From the NCBI GenBank assembly GCA_963682055.1, contig OY821742.1:2999816-3063815 (forward strand): a stretch of DNA of 64,000 bases, read 5' to 3'. The position numbers and the translations under genes were made by a program. Below, piece by piece: positions 33,256-44,335 of this stretch (its first letter is position 1; every line of letters begins with the position of its first letter). The DNA is from Primula veris. Taxonomy: Eukaryota; Streptophyta; Magnoliopsida; Ericales; Primulaceae. Under the pieces are notes generated by a model. That model did not search any database, was not told where the DNA came from, and was given only the letters and a program-made list of their open reading frames with translations.

Positions 33256-33393
33256 GGAAGCAGAGTACCTGACTCTGAGTCAGGGTTATCTGCTTCCATA
33301 GTCATTGGATCTGTTATTAAATTTAAACTGTAGCAGATCCAATGGCTGTGGGAAGCAGAGTAACCCTAACTCAGAGTCAGCTATTCTGCTTCC
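33256..33393. mobile_element. 138-bp Mutator-type MITE with 9-bp target duplication
   Basis: Nearly the whole element is two inverted arms of about 58 bp, starting ggaagcagagtacctgactc and ending in the complement. The perfect direct repeat gaaaatgag flanks it (33247-33255 and 33394-33402). The uninterrupted target is seen in the downstream tandem copy at 33470-33478 and in the homologous spacer near 21246. The 9-bp duplication points to a Mutator-like transposase acting in trans. Confidence 0.85.
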
Positions 33394-33540
33394 GAAAATG
33401 AGTCTTTATTTTCAAGTGACTCTTGTGTATCAAGTGGCCAAATATATTGTATACTTCCACTTCCAATGAGAAAATGAGTCTTTATTTTCAAGTGACTCTT
33501 GTATATCAAGTGGCCAAATATATTGTATAAAATTAACTTC
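33394..33540. repeat. 76-bp direct duplication
   Basis: gaaaatgagtctttattttc starts at 33394 and again at 33470, each followed by the same caagtggccaaatatattgt. The first copy adjoins the small Mutator-type MITE, while the second lacks it. Confidence 0.8.
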
Positions 33541-33592
33541 ATAGTTGGTCCGACATTAGTATAAGTGGCTCACCAATAGAGACCACTAATTT

Positions 33593-34773
33593 CAGGGGCG
33601 ATCCAGCATTTTATATTTGCGAGGGCACAATTTCAATATGAATACAAAAAAAAACGAGCAAAGTAGATAGAACACAAAAAAACGAACTTTATTACGAATT
33701 TAAAGTAAAATTACAGTTGCCCTCGACGCTTTCCCAATTTTTGAAAACGCTCCATAATTACATCATTTTCTAAAGTACCAGAGATTTTGTAACGCTATAC
33801 TCTAACCACGCATATTCATCGAACCATCCGGAAACAAATTTTCTATCCTTGCCGGCCATTTTAGTTTTTTTTTTAAATATGTTCGCGAGGTTGACATGGC
33901 CCATTTAAATAATAGCACCTACGTGTTCTATCACGAATATTGGAGTCATAATTCATAATACTAACTCGCTGACTTGGATCAGAAGGGAGTTCAGACAAGT
34001 CGGAATCACTGTTTTTTTTTTTTCTAATAAATTCAGAATTCCTTTTCTTAGAAAACTGGCCACTATAAATGGATAACGATTTTTTTACGGAATCCTTCTC
34101 AAGAGGTTCGACACCATCATTTGAAGACGATACGTGCACATTTGATTTTTTAATTAGATATTTCATCATCTTTACCTAAAAAAACAAAATTTATTAACTA
34201 CTTTATCAAACAAAAAAAATTGGATGCTTGTTGTTTACTCTGTAGACCGTAATTGCAAATCCTATAAATTGGGTTGATAAAAAAAATTGAATATAAATAA
34301 AAAATTCAATTTGAACAATATACTTTGCACAAATTAAACTACAAACTGATAATAGTAAACAAAATCATCAAATTTGAGCATATATTCAATAAAAAAAAAT
34401 TAAAGAATAAACCATAAATAACTTAGTTGATGATAGTTTACAAGTGATGAAGATTGACGAGCCAATAACTCTTGGGATAGACGTAGAGAAAGCCGAAACG
34501 AAAACGTGTAATGGGAAAAATATATGAGAGATAGATTTCTATTAGTATTTAGTACTATTATTTAGCCGATGGAGTTTTTGGTTTTTTAATTCGTCACTTT
34601 TGTACTGCTTTACTGCTTTAGAGAGATAATACATAATAGGTTTTTATTTTTTTTAGTTTGTATACTAATTTTATATTTAATTAATTATATTATCCCAAAA
34701 GCATTTTCGTAATTTAACATGATAAAAATTTGGGAAGGGACATGACCCCATACTCTAGCTGTATCCGTCCGTG
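33593..34773 (-). mobile_element. hAT-type transposon remnant with N-terminal transposase fragment
   Basis: The ends caggggcgatccagc on the left and, complemented, cacggacggatacagc on the right form imperfect inverted repeats of the CAGGGGCGGATCCA kind used by plant hAT elements. On the minus strand, a 98-codon frame at 34169-33873 contains SDLSELPSDPSQRVSIMNY and, about ten residues later, CYYLNGPCQPREH. This is the conserved region just before the TTF-type zinc finger of ZMYM1-like hAT transposases. The zinc finger, catalytic core and dimerisation domain are missing, so this is an internal-deletion derivative. An 8-bp duplication is not clear (actaattt / agtatata); the uninterrupted paralogous site is near 22051. 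Confidence 0.7.
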
Positions 34774-34912
34774 AGTATATATTTATATATTGAAATAAAT
34801 TGCAACTACTTGTTTATATTTATATATTGAAATAAATTGCAACTACTTGTATATATTTATGTATTGAAATAAATTGCAACTACTTGTATATATTGAAATA
34901 AATTGCAACTGA
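34774..34912. repeat. 37-bp tandem repeat at the unit junction
   Basis: The motif tgaaataaattgcaacta recurs at 34791, 34828, 34865 and 34894 (periods 37, 37 and 29). The near-identical second copy of the window start begins inside it at 34847. The repeat is a plausible site for unequal exchange, though the actual breakpoint cannot be fixed from this window. Confidence 0.7.
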
Positions 34913-34919
34913 GTGTCTA

Positions 34920-35278
34920 GAGCACCCGCATCAGTTACCCTAAACAACCATTTTCCCTTATAAATATGGAAAAAATTGTTAAAATGATAGCATATCAGTT
35001 TCTCTATATTTTCCTCAAATATAGAGAAATTCTGCTCATTCCCCCAAATTTAAGGGAATGATTTTATCTTTCATTTCTCTTCATATTCTCTCTTAGATAT
35101 ATATTAAAAAATTAATATGAGTTGAAAATAAATTATTAAATAATATATAAATAATATTTTAATGTTATAAGAGAGATGATAGAGTCATTGATGTGGAAGT
35201 TGTATTATAATAAATAAAATAATATAAATATTAGCCCGAATTTAGAAAAACTGATGGGATAACTGGTACAGATGCTGC
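34920..35278. mobile_element. Tourist-like MITE, second-unit copy
   Basis: This corresponds to 74-432 with no change in its ends, so the insertion predates the large duplication. Confidence 0.5.
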
Positions 35279-36373
35279 AGTAGTCATCAAATCCAACTTT
35301 CCACATAGACTAGTAAAAGGACTGAGCTATTGGTCCATAGGATAACGAGAGTACTTTGTTGCGCTTAAATACGATGGCGAATAAGAGACTTGATACAAAA
35401 AATAGTAACTACTCCCATTTTAATAAAAAAAATTGATCAAAAGCAAGTTTTATTTATCTATTTATGTATTATGATTGAAATCATAAAAGATTAACGTTTC
35501 AATCCTTCCCATATCAAGGGGAAAAATCGTATATAATATGGAAAAAATCATATATAATCATTCATTCCCATTTAAAGTTGATGCTTCTGTCCACATGCAT
35601 ATATACATTTAGAGTCCAAATCTTCTACCTCATTTCTCTATCTCATTCCGTGCCCCCTTGCTTATTTTATCTAAAAAAAAATTCTAAAAAACTTGAAAAA
35701 AATTGTAAAATTACTATAATACATGTATCAATACATTCCAATAATTATTTTTAAAATAAAATCCGCACAAAATTTATTTTGGAATAAATGTATAAATTAG
35801 TGTAATTAAACATTGAATATTAAAAAAAATGTCTAAAACAATATTATGTTATAATATAAAAGTTTATAAAGTTACGGTATAAGTTGTGAAAATTTAAAAT
35901 TTGAATGAAAATAAGTAAGGGGACACGGAAGGGGATAGAAGATTTGGACTCGTACATTTACATGCACTCGAGGTGCTTTAAAATGAAATTGGAAACAAAA
36001 TACTACTAATTTATCAGAATAAAATGATCAAATGATAGACCATTTACTAGTGTGAGTAATAGGAGAAAGAGAAAACAAAGGCATATATGCCTAAATTGAA
36101 AACTTATTAGTGTGCTGTGAAATAAATTAAATAATTCATCCTATTTTTAAACGCAGCTTCTGAACTCCAGACACTTCTCGTTATCGGAATTTATCAGTTT
36201 TCTTTATCAGAAATTCTGGAACACGGTTATTGTAACTTTATCTAGTTTGTGAAAATGTAAAAGAAAAGTCTATATGGGTACAATTTCACAATCTCTGATG
36301 AGTTGGTAAACCTTTCTTGAAAGTAAAAAAAACAAATTGAAAAAGACACTATGGAGTGTCTGTTTTTATTTAA
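35279..36373. other. AT-rich spacer, second-unit copy
   Basis: It repeats 433-1527 almost base for base (one visible difference, g to a near 35403). No gene is seen. Confidence 0.6.
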
Positions 36374-37038
<665 letters not shown>

Positions 37039-37052
37039 CTACAGACACAAAA

Positions 37053-39499
37053 GAATGAATTACTGTTCCACCAATTAACAATTAATTTAGAATCAGACTT
37101 TACCAAAAAATCAGTAAAACCAAGATTATAACAAAAGGCATAACTCGCTTTTTTTTGCCATTAACTCGGCAAAAGTATTTGAGTGATTACCATGTAAGTA
37201 AGAAAATGCAAAAATAATGAAACCATTGTGATCTCTCAAAACTTTTCCATAACCACTAGAACCATTACTAAAAGAAGAACCATCAACATTAAATCTACCA
37301 GAAGGGGGACAATTCCAATGAACTAACTTAGCTTTTTTTTCATTTTACAAGGGATTGAATTGACATTTAAAATACTGAAAGTGAGGCACTCAATTTTTTT
37401 TTATAGGATTTTTAGGTTTTAACAAGGTATTTAATTCTCTAAGCCACCTAACAATTTTGATTATAATACTATCAGCACTCATCGGTACATTATCAAAGCT
37501 ACTTTGAATTTTACTCAGCCAAATTTCCCATGCAATAAAGAAATGTAGCATAGCAGCAAGTAAACCTGTTTGAGGATTATCACATAAATTACACCAACTT
37601 ACTTCCATTTGTTTCCAATTACATGTGAACTGAGAATTAAAAACTAAAGCCTTATTAAAATAACTCCACACTTGCTTGGAAATATCACTGGAACCAAACA
37701 AATGTTCTGCTTTGTCCACATCATTATTCTCGCAACATGAACATTTTGTAACCAAGCAAATCCCAACCTTTTTAAAATGTTCTTCAAGTTTAATAGCTGA
37801 GAACCACAATTTTCAAGAGAAAATACCAATTTTAGTGGGGATGATAGGGTTCCAAATAAATTTAGCAATAGGTAACAAATGTTTTTTCTCTCTAAGAAAA
37901 CGGTAAATATTTTTGGATGAAAAAATACCATCAGCAGAATGTGGCCAATATCGGGCATCATCACCGTTTCTTATAAACAAATTCTTACTAGTAATTTTGA
38001 GAATAAGATTATTATCCCCATATGGAAGAGGAGCCCGATGTCCCACCCATTATGATTAATAACTCGATTCAAAAGAACATTGGGAAAAATAACATCAAAA
38101 GAGTGGCATAAAGGACCGTCCCCAAACCAATTTTCATACCAAAAGCTGATAGAGCCCTCATTAATATTCCACAAGTTGTTATCGACAACGATTTTGAAAT
38201 GAGCACTAACCATCTTCCATACACACGAGTGAGTTGTTAGAGATTTAGGGTATGATAATCCTGGATAACTTCGAAGAATCGTGTTCGTACACTTTCCGAA
38301 CAAAGTATTTCGACCCTATTATTGCCTGGGTTCACGAAATCTTTGTGGGGGATAATTCTTGAAGAACAATCTGTTTCTGGCAACGAGAATAGATTAGGAA
38401 ATGTAGAGAGAATTTTCTTATATGTTTCTGTAACCAAAACCGAGGCCAAATGACTTCTTATATAGGAGATCAATAACCAAAACTGAAAGCAAGCAACTGT
38501 TCCGGAAAGGAAGCAACTGTTCCGGAAAGGAAGCAACTGTTCCGGAAAGGAAGCAACTGTTGGGAAAGGGTCCAACTATTCAAAATTTTCCGGAAAGGAA
38601 GCAACTGTTGGGAAAGGGTCCAACTATTCAAAATTTTCCGGAAAGGAAGCAACTGTTCGGAAAAAATTTCGCTCGGGGCGCTGCCCCGCACCCCGCCCGC
38701 TGTCCTGGCAGCGGGACCCCAGCCAGGAGCTCTCGCCCCTTGGACCCCGCCAGGGGCTCTGCCCCTTGGAACCCCGTTTCAATTATTCATATTCAATTAT
38801 ACGTTGGCTCGACGAGCGTGCACTCCGCACTTCCCTAACTCGTTTCCGAGTTTAACGCATTATTGCATCGGCCTATAATAAATCACATTACTACTAAAAT
38901 ACATTGATGATACTAAAATCACCAACATGAGTGGCATGGACAATAGGTTCTTTCCGGTTCAAATTATTCTTAAAATATTTTTGGTACATAAAAATTGACC
39001 AAGAAGATTCTATTTCCAGCAATCTTCAGCTCAATTTAACCAATGATGTTTATTATGTCATTCGTATTCTTCCCAGAAAAAGGTAGATAAACTTTTTTCA
39101 AGTTTCTCAATAACCATTTTAGGAGGATTCAGAATAGGAAGAAGATGCATTAGTATTGAGGAAAGCACATATTTAACAAGAGTTAATTTAGCACCAGAGT
39201 TTAGGAAATTAGCCTTCCATCTAACTATTTTTTTAGTGATATTTTCAAATAAAGGGTCATACATAGCAACACTAAGCCTAGTGTGATGAAGTGGAATACC
39301 GAGATACTTAGTCGGTAAAGATCTCTCAAAAAATCCAATCACTTTAGCAATGATACTTTTTATCACATGCTTTGAGTTATAAGTAAGGAAATTTTTTTTA
39401 ACTTTATTAAGCATTTGAGCTGATGCAAGCTCATAAGAGAAAATAAATTTCATAATTACTTCAAGATTGGATTTGCTACCATTAGCAAAAGTTTTCAAT
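37053..39499 (-). mobile_element. Truncated LINE with nested solo LTR, second-unit copy
   Basis: It has the same domain fragments and breaks as the first-unit LINE: RT C-terminal part at 39498-39058, zinc-binding-like part at 37809-37390, and an RNase H-like remnant near 37240-37080. One extra A near 37137 shifts its frame relative to the first copy. The insertion point in the glutamate dehydrogenase intron is the same. Confidence 0.85.
38235..38927. mobile_element. Solo LTR, second-unit copy
   Basis: 693 bp from TGTTAGAG to CACCAACA with the same tgagt duplication. It is 20 bp shorter than the first-unit LTR through loss or gain of one 20-bp minisatellite unit. Confidence 0.85.
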
Positions 39500-40307
39500 T
39501 ATTATTAATCCTAAGTCCACTCAGAAGTATCACACAGAATTTCGACAATGAAGTTTCATTTTTAAAAATATATAGACAAACAATGTTTTCATTTACGTAG
39601 GTTATATGCAGATATGCTATAGACTTAATATTCAGAAACACAAATTTGTGTTTCTTTGTTTGAGTTTTAATACATTTATTTTGTATATATGTACTAAATT
39701 ACCCCTAATAGTAAATCTCTCCTCTATTCCTTAAATGGTTTGACTAACAAGTGCTATGGGGTATTATTTAAACCTTATTTGATATAGTTATTTATAACTA
39801 GTCAAAATCCGATTGGTTTTTTAATCCATCAATTAATAGTTTATGCTAATAGTATTTATAATTGATATATTTTATGATTTATTAAACAAAAAACCATTTT
39901 TACAACACAATAAAACTCAAATAAAAACAGGAAATCTTAGTTGAAACTAACTCAAAATTAAATATTAATTAAATAAAAAACTTTTTTAACACAATAAAAC
40001 TCAAATAAAAAAATATACAACCCTAGTTTAGACTATTCTAAAATTTTAAAAAATATACTCAAAGAATATTTAGAATTGAAATATGGAAATAAATGAAATA
40101 AAATATTGATACATTCGTTTTCTTAACAAATTATTCACTATGGATTTACATATATTTTATCCAAATCTCCATTTAAAATGTAATTTAATATATAATTACA
40201 AATATTAAATAATTATATTAATTGTTAAATATAATACCTTAATTACATCTATCTGTCTTTACCCTTCCTTAAAATATCTTCATACTTTTCTCTTTTTTAG
40301 TTAAGTC
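39500..40307. other. AT-rich stretch, no recognisable feature
   Basis: Copy of 4673-5480. I see no supported gene or element ends. Confidence 0.55.
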
Positions 40308-41137
40308 TCTGACAAAGCCATAACTTTAGGGGGTGTGGTTAGACTTTTCAACAATATTATTATAATGGATCATCAATAAACGATGAACACTTATTGATCT
40401 TTATTATTGCTCGGTAATTGCCACTGCTCGGACTACAATTCTATTGCTATATTTATGCTCGGATTACAATTATATTGCTATATTTATGCTCGGATTCGCT
40501 GTTTGATCCCGAATATGATCTTTCTCTTCTCTTCGTTGCTCGTTTCTCTGCTCTGCTCGGTTAGGCTTATTGAGGTGGTAGGTTCTGACTAGTTTTTATG
40601 TTTTCTCTCCTTCTCTCTATATTTTTGAGGTATGATTTTTTGGTCCTCTTCTTGGGGGGGATACTTGGCTATTTATAGGCAAGTATGCCTCCTTAGATAT
40701 TGACAAATGTCCCCATCTTGGGAGATTTTTCAGACATGGGTCCCTATTTAAGTGGGCTTGGGCTTTTGGTAATATCCAATCTTATTCTTAAAGAAAGGCT
40801 TGTGATAGCCCATTTAAGCATTGGATACCCCTCTATGATGGGTGGGTCGATTCATACCCGAATAGATACATTCGGGTCTAATTTTTATGTTCTATCAAGT
40901 GCTCCCTGACTTTCTCGGCATGGTTTCCATGTCGAGGGAGTCATGATCGGTCTGTCGAATAGGTTATCTCGGTTTAGCTCTTCCCTGTGTTTCATTTCGA
41001 CAAACGCCCCTTCTTATAAATGTTCCTTGGGACCCATTTACTGCCTAGGGAACTTGCAAACTTGCTATTTGACTTTGATATGACTCTTGGTATCTTTCTT
41101 CGAGGAAACCCTTGACCTTTCCCAAAAATCCATCTAA

Positions 41138-41143
41138 TATAAA
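41138..41143 (+). promoter_or_regulatory. TATA box of small coiled-coil gene 1, second copy
   Basis: tataaa lies 61 bp before the ATG at 41199, the same as in the first unit. Confidence 0.55.
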
Positions 41144-41198
41144 GAGGGAATACCCTTCCCCTAATTACTTATTTCATCACCATCTCACTCGCGATTTA

Positions 41199-41510
41199 AT
41201 GGCTTCTTCCAATGGTTCTAATGGAGACAATCTTTCGGATTATGTCGCTTACTTGGAGAATGTAGTTGAGAAGGCTCGCACTACGAAAAGGAAATTGGCT
41301 GACGTGACCAAGAAATTGTCTGATATGGACACGGCTCATCACCGGACGATGGCCGACCTGGATTGGGCCTTTGAGCGTATAAAGAGGCTCGAGGCTTCCC
41401 TGGCTAAGGAAAAGGCAGCAAAGAGGGCCTACAAGCTCGCTTTTAAGGAGCTGCATGATCGGTCCAAACCGAGGTCGGACAGCACTGGAGCAAGCTCTTC
41501 CTCGGAATAA
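41199..41510 (+). CDS. Small coiled-coil protein 1, second copy
   Basis: This encodes the same 103 residues as the gene at 6372-6683, beginning MASSNGSNGDNLSDY: a charged heptad-like middle with the KRAYKLAFKEL motif and a serine-rich end. The TATA box at 41138 rules out the longer in-frame start at 41112. AATAAA follows at 41578. The complete identity shows only that the duplication or conversion is very recent, not that the protein is under selection. The function is not recognised. Confidence 0.6.
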   Translation: MASSNGSNGDNLSDYVAYLENVVEKARTTKRKLADVTKKLSDMDTAHHRTMADLDWAFERIKRLEASLAKEKAAKRAYKLAFKELHDRSKPRSDSTGASSSSE

Positions 41511-41744
41511 TTAGTTTCTGTAATTTCTTTTGTATGGGGCATCATCCCCCAGTTGTAACCGAATTATGGAAAATATTAATAAAATATTTCCTACTTTTAT
41601 TCCTCTGTTTGTTTCCTTAATACCTCATTGGATGACTCGATTGGACTTTGGAAATTGCTGTTAATTAGCCTTGAATGCCCTCGGGAAGTTCATGAGGGTT
41701 GCTCTTTCTTTGAGATGACCATTGACATTCTCTTCATTTTTCCC

Positions 41745-41753
41745 TATATAAAA
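41745..41753 (+). promoter_or_regulatory. TATA box of small coiled-coil gene 2, second copy
   Basis: tatataaaa lies 58 bp before the ATG at 41803. Confidence 0.55.
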
Positions 41754-41802
41754 AAGAATTGCACTGTTTTCTTTTGATAATTCATTCCTTGTTATCGAAC
41801 AA

Positions 41803-42141
41803 ATGGCTTCTCCTCATGAAACTAATGGTGACAACCTCTCTGAATATGTTGCTCATCTCGAAGAGGAAGTTAAGAAAGTTCGTGCTCTCGAGAAGAGGGT
41901 TGCTCGGTTATCTGTGGAGGCTAGGCGGGCCGTCGAATTGGATGAGCGATTGGACGCCATGGAGAGGCAGCATCAGAGGTCTTTAGTCGACAGTATTCGG
42001 GCGCGTGCTCGGATCAAAGAGCTCGAGGCCTCTAGGGACAGGCAAATTGCTTCCAAGAGGGCTTACAAATTAGCCCTTGAGGAAGTGTATACTCGGTCGA
42101 AAAGGAAGCCCGGTGAAGAAGCTGGTCCTTCTACAAAATAA
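41803..42141 (+). CDS. Small coiled-coil protein 2, second copy
   Basis: 112 residues identical to the product of 6976-7314, with one synonymous AAG/AAA difference at an RSK-KPG lysine codon near 42102. The predicted coiled coil and the AGPSTK tail are unchanged, and AATAAA lies at 42191-42196. It is a tandem paralogue of the gene at 41199. No family is recognised. Confidence 0.6.
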   Translation: MASPHETNGDNLSEYVAHLEEEVKKVRALEKRVARLSVEARRAVELDERLDAMERQHQRSLVDSIRARARIKELEASRDRQIASKRAYKLALEEVYTRSKRKPGEEAGPSTK

Positions 42142-42683
42142 TCTTATTTTTCTTAGTGATGTAATGTCTTTTTGTCGAGGAGTATCTTGTAATAAAGTTT
42201 CCCTTGACTAATGAAAACTCTTCTTTTTCTTGTTCTTGCATGATTTATTTTCCCAGTGCATTTAATTTTGACGGCGCATGCTAGTGGCTTCATTAATGAT
42301 TTTTCTTGGGTCTTGTGCTTGACCTTATCCATCAAATTTCTGTATCTAGGAACTAATGGGATTCCTTGAGCCTTGTGCACAAATCTTATCTTTTGGATTC
42401 TTTGAGCCTTGTGCAAAAGATCTTTCAATATCTATTTGGACTGTTGCACTTCCCAAAATGACACGTATGTTGAAGTAATTATGATTTAGCCTCTTTAAAT
42501 ATCGGTAAGAATCCGCATGTTTCCTTTTAAACAGAAATGGCCCTTTATTCCCCACTTTTCTTGAAGTCTTTTGGGAATCCAAACGTTCCTTCTTGAAAAG
42601 ACGCATCCCTTAAGTGCCTTTACCTCTTAGCACCCATTGGCGAACGGTTGCGATTCTTAATATCAACCCTTATCTAATTGATC

Positions 42684-42691
42684 TATAAATA
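42684..42691 (+). promoter_or_regulatory. TATA box of small coiled-coil gene 3, second copy
   Basis: tataaata lies 92 bp before the ATG at 42776. Confidence 0.55.
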
Positions 42692-42775
42692 CCTGCTTAT
42701 AGCATGGTTTTATTCACAATCCTCACTTCATCACTTTCCCTCATATATAGAATTTCATCCTATAATTTCTTTAAG

Positions 42776-43069
42776 ATGTCTGGACCTTTCACCAGATCCG
42801 CATTGGCCTTGCAAGTGGAGGCTTTCGAAGCCTCCTATGGCAATGTATTAAAGCTGTTGAAGGATGCTGAAGAGGAGTTGAAGGTGATGCGTTATCACCA
42901 TACCGAGATGGTTCGGGAATTAACTTGGTTAAGATCCGAACTGGATTACTGTCGACGTGCTCGTCAGGCTCTAGTCGAAGAGAATGAGATGTTGAGGGGG
43001 AACCCGAGGCTCCGGGATTGGAATGTCTCTGCCGGGCCATCTTATCGATACCGATCAACCTCCCCCTAA
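42776..43069 (+). CDS. Small coiled-coil protein 3, second copy
   Basis: 97 residues identical to the product of 7949-8242, with a leucine/glutamate heptad-like body and the AGPSYRYRSTSP tail. The in-frame ATG at 42704 is too near the TATA box to be used, so the start at 42776 is preferred. The C/T-rich tract at 43070-43585 follows. The function is unknown. Confidence 0.55.
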   Translation: MSGPFTRSALALQVEAFEASYGNVLKLLKDAEEELKVMRYHHTEMVRELTWLRSELDYCRRARQALVEENEMLRGNPRLRDWNVSAGPSYRYRSTSP

Positions 43070-44297
43070 ACCTTCTATTTTTCTTTATTATTATTTTTTT
43101 ACTTTGTCTTCCATTTCCTTTTCTTTTTTTCTTCATCTTCTCTTGTCTCCTTTTCAGTTTTCATCATTTCTTTGTTTTTTTCTTTTTTCTCATGTTCCTT
43201 CATCCCCTTCTTTTTCCTTCTTCTTCTTCAACTTTCGTCATTTCTTCGTTTTTCTTTTTTCTCATGTTCCGTTTCATACACCCCTTCTTACTCTTCTTTT
43301 TCCTTTTTCTTTCTCCTTTTAATGCTTTTGCTTTCTTCTCTCCTCACCATTACGATGTGACAATCAAACCTGTGATCCTTAGGGTTTTTGTCATTTTTCA
43401 TTTTCCTCTTCTTACTTTTCTGTTTTATACTTTCTTCTCTCTTTTTGAGTCCTTTTCCTTTTTCTCTTTCTTCATTTCTTCCTCTTCCCCTCATATCTTC
43501 CTCTTTTCTTCCTTATGTTTCTCTTCATTTTTTCTCTTCCCTTTTCGTTTTCTTTTTATGCTTCTTTTCTTCGTCATATGCTGTTCGGTTGGCTTGCCGA
43601 TATAGTCGATCTTCTTTGGGCATTGTCCACTGCCGTAACCGACCTTTTACTGATGTTGTCCTCGGATATACTGAATACCAATGTAATAGATTCTCTTTTG
43701 ATGTAATCCTTGGATGTAATAGACCTCAATGTAATAGATTGTCTTTTGATGTACTGAACAATGATGTATTCCATCTTTATTAATGAGAAGTATTTTTGCC
43801 CCTCTATTTTTGTACTTCTTTTCATGTTGCACTTGTGGTTTGTCGTTTCTGAAATCCAGATCTTTGCATATCTTCTTTATTTTATACTGTACGGTAGCAT
43901 CAGATGTCAGTAGATGTACTGTCGATCATAGGTGCATGCTCCCAAGTATGTCAGGAAATATGCAAGTTTCCAAGCATTTGTCAGAAAATATCACGTTATC
44001 TTTTCTCTATAAATACTCCTCTTCTTTTCTTTAGTAGTTACCTTCTTTCATCAACTCTTAATTGTTTGTTTTCTTTCTCATCTCCTACCTTATTCTGTAC
44101 TATAGCCATTCCCTACCATACTAAAAAAATAACTCGGATTACACTTTGTATTTACAAAAACAGTACTGCTATTGCCTCATACACTTTGTACTGAAACAGA
44201 TAAAATTATCGAAGAGATATACATATAAAAGTTGAAAGAAATTATTACACAGATTACAAGTAAATTAAGTTCATAGACCACAGGTACATAATCGCTC

Positions 44298-44303
44298 TTT
44301 ATT
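44298..44303 (-). terminator. Polyadenylation signal of RLP gene A2
   Basis: AATAAA on the minus strand, 33 bp beyond the stop codon, as in A1. Confidence 0.45.
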
Positions 44304-44335
44304 TTTTCCTGGTGTTTGGAAATACAAATTACATA

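Larger units (their letters stand above)
40308..44181 (+). other. Block of small coiled-coil gene cassettes, second-unit copy
   Basis: It repeats 5481-9354 with only a few substitutions. All three coding frames are intact in both copies. Promoter-like TATA boxes without a gene are at 40670-40677 and 44008-44015, and the C/T-rich tract is at 43070-43585. Confidence 0.6.
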
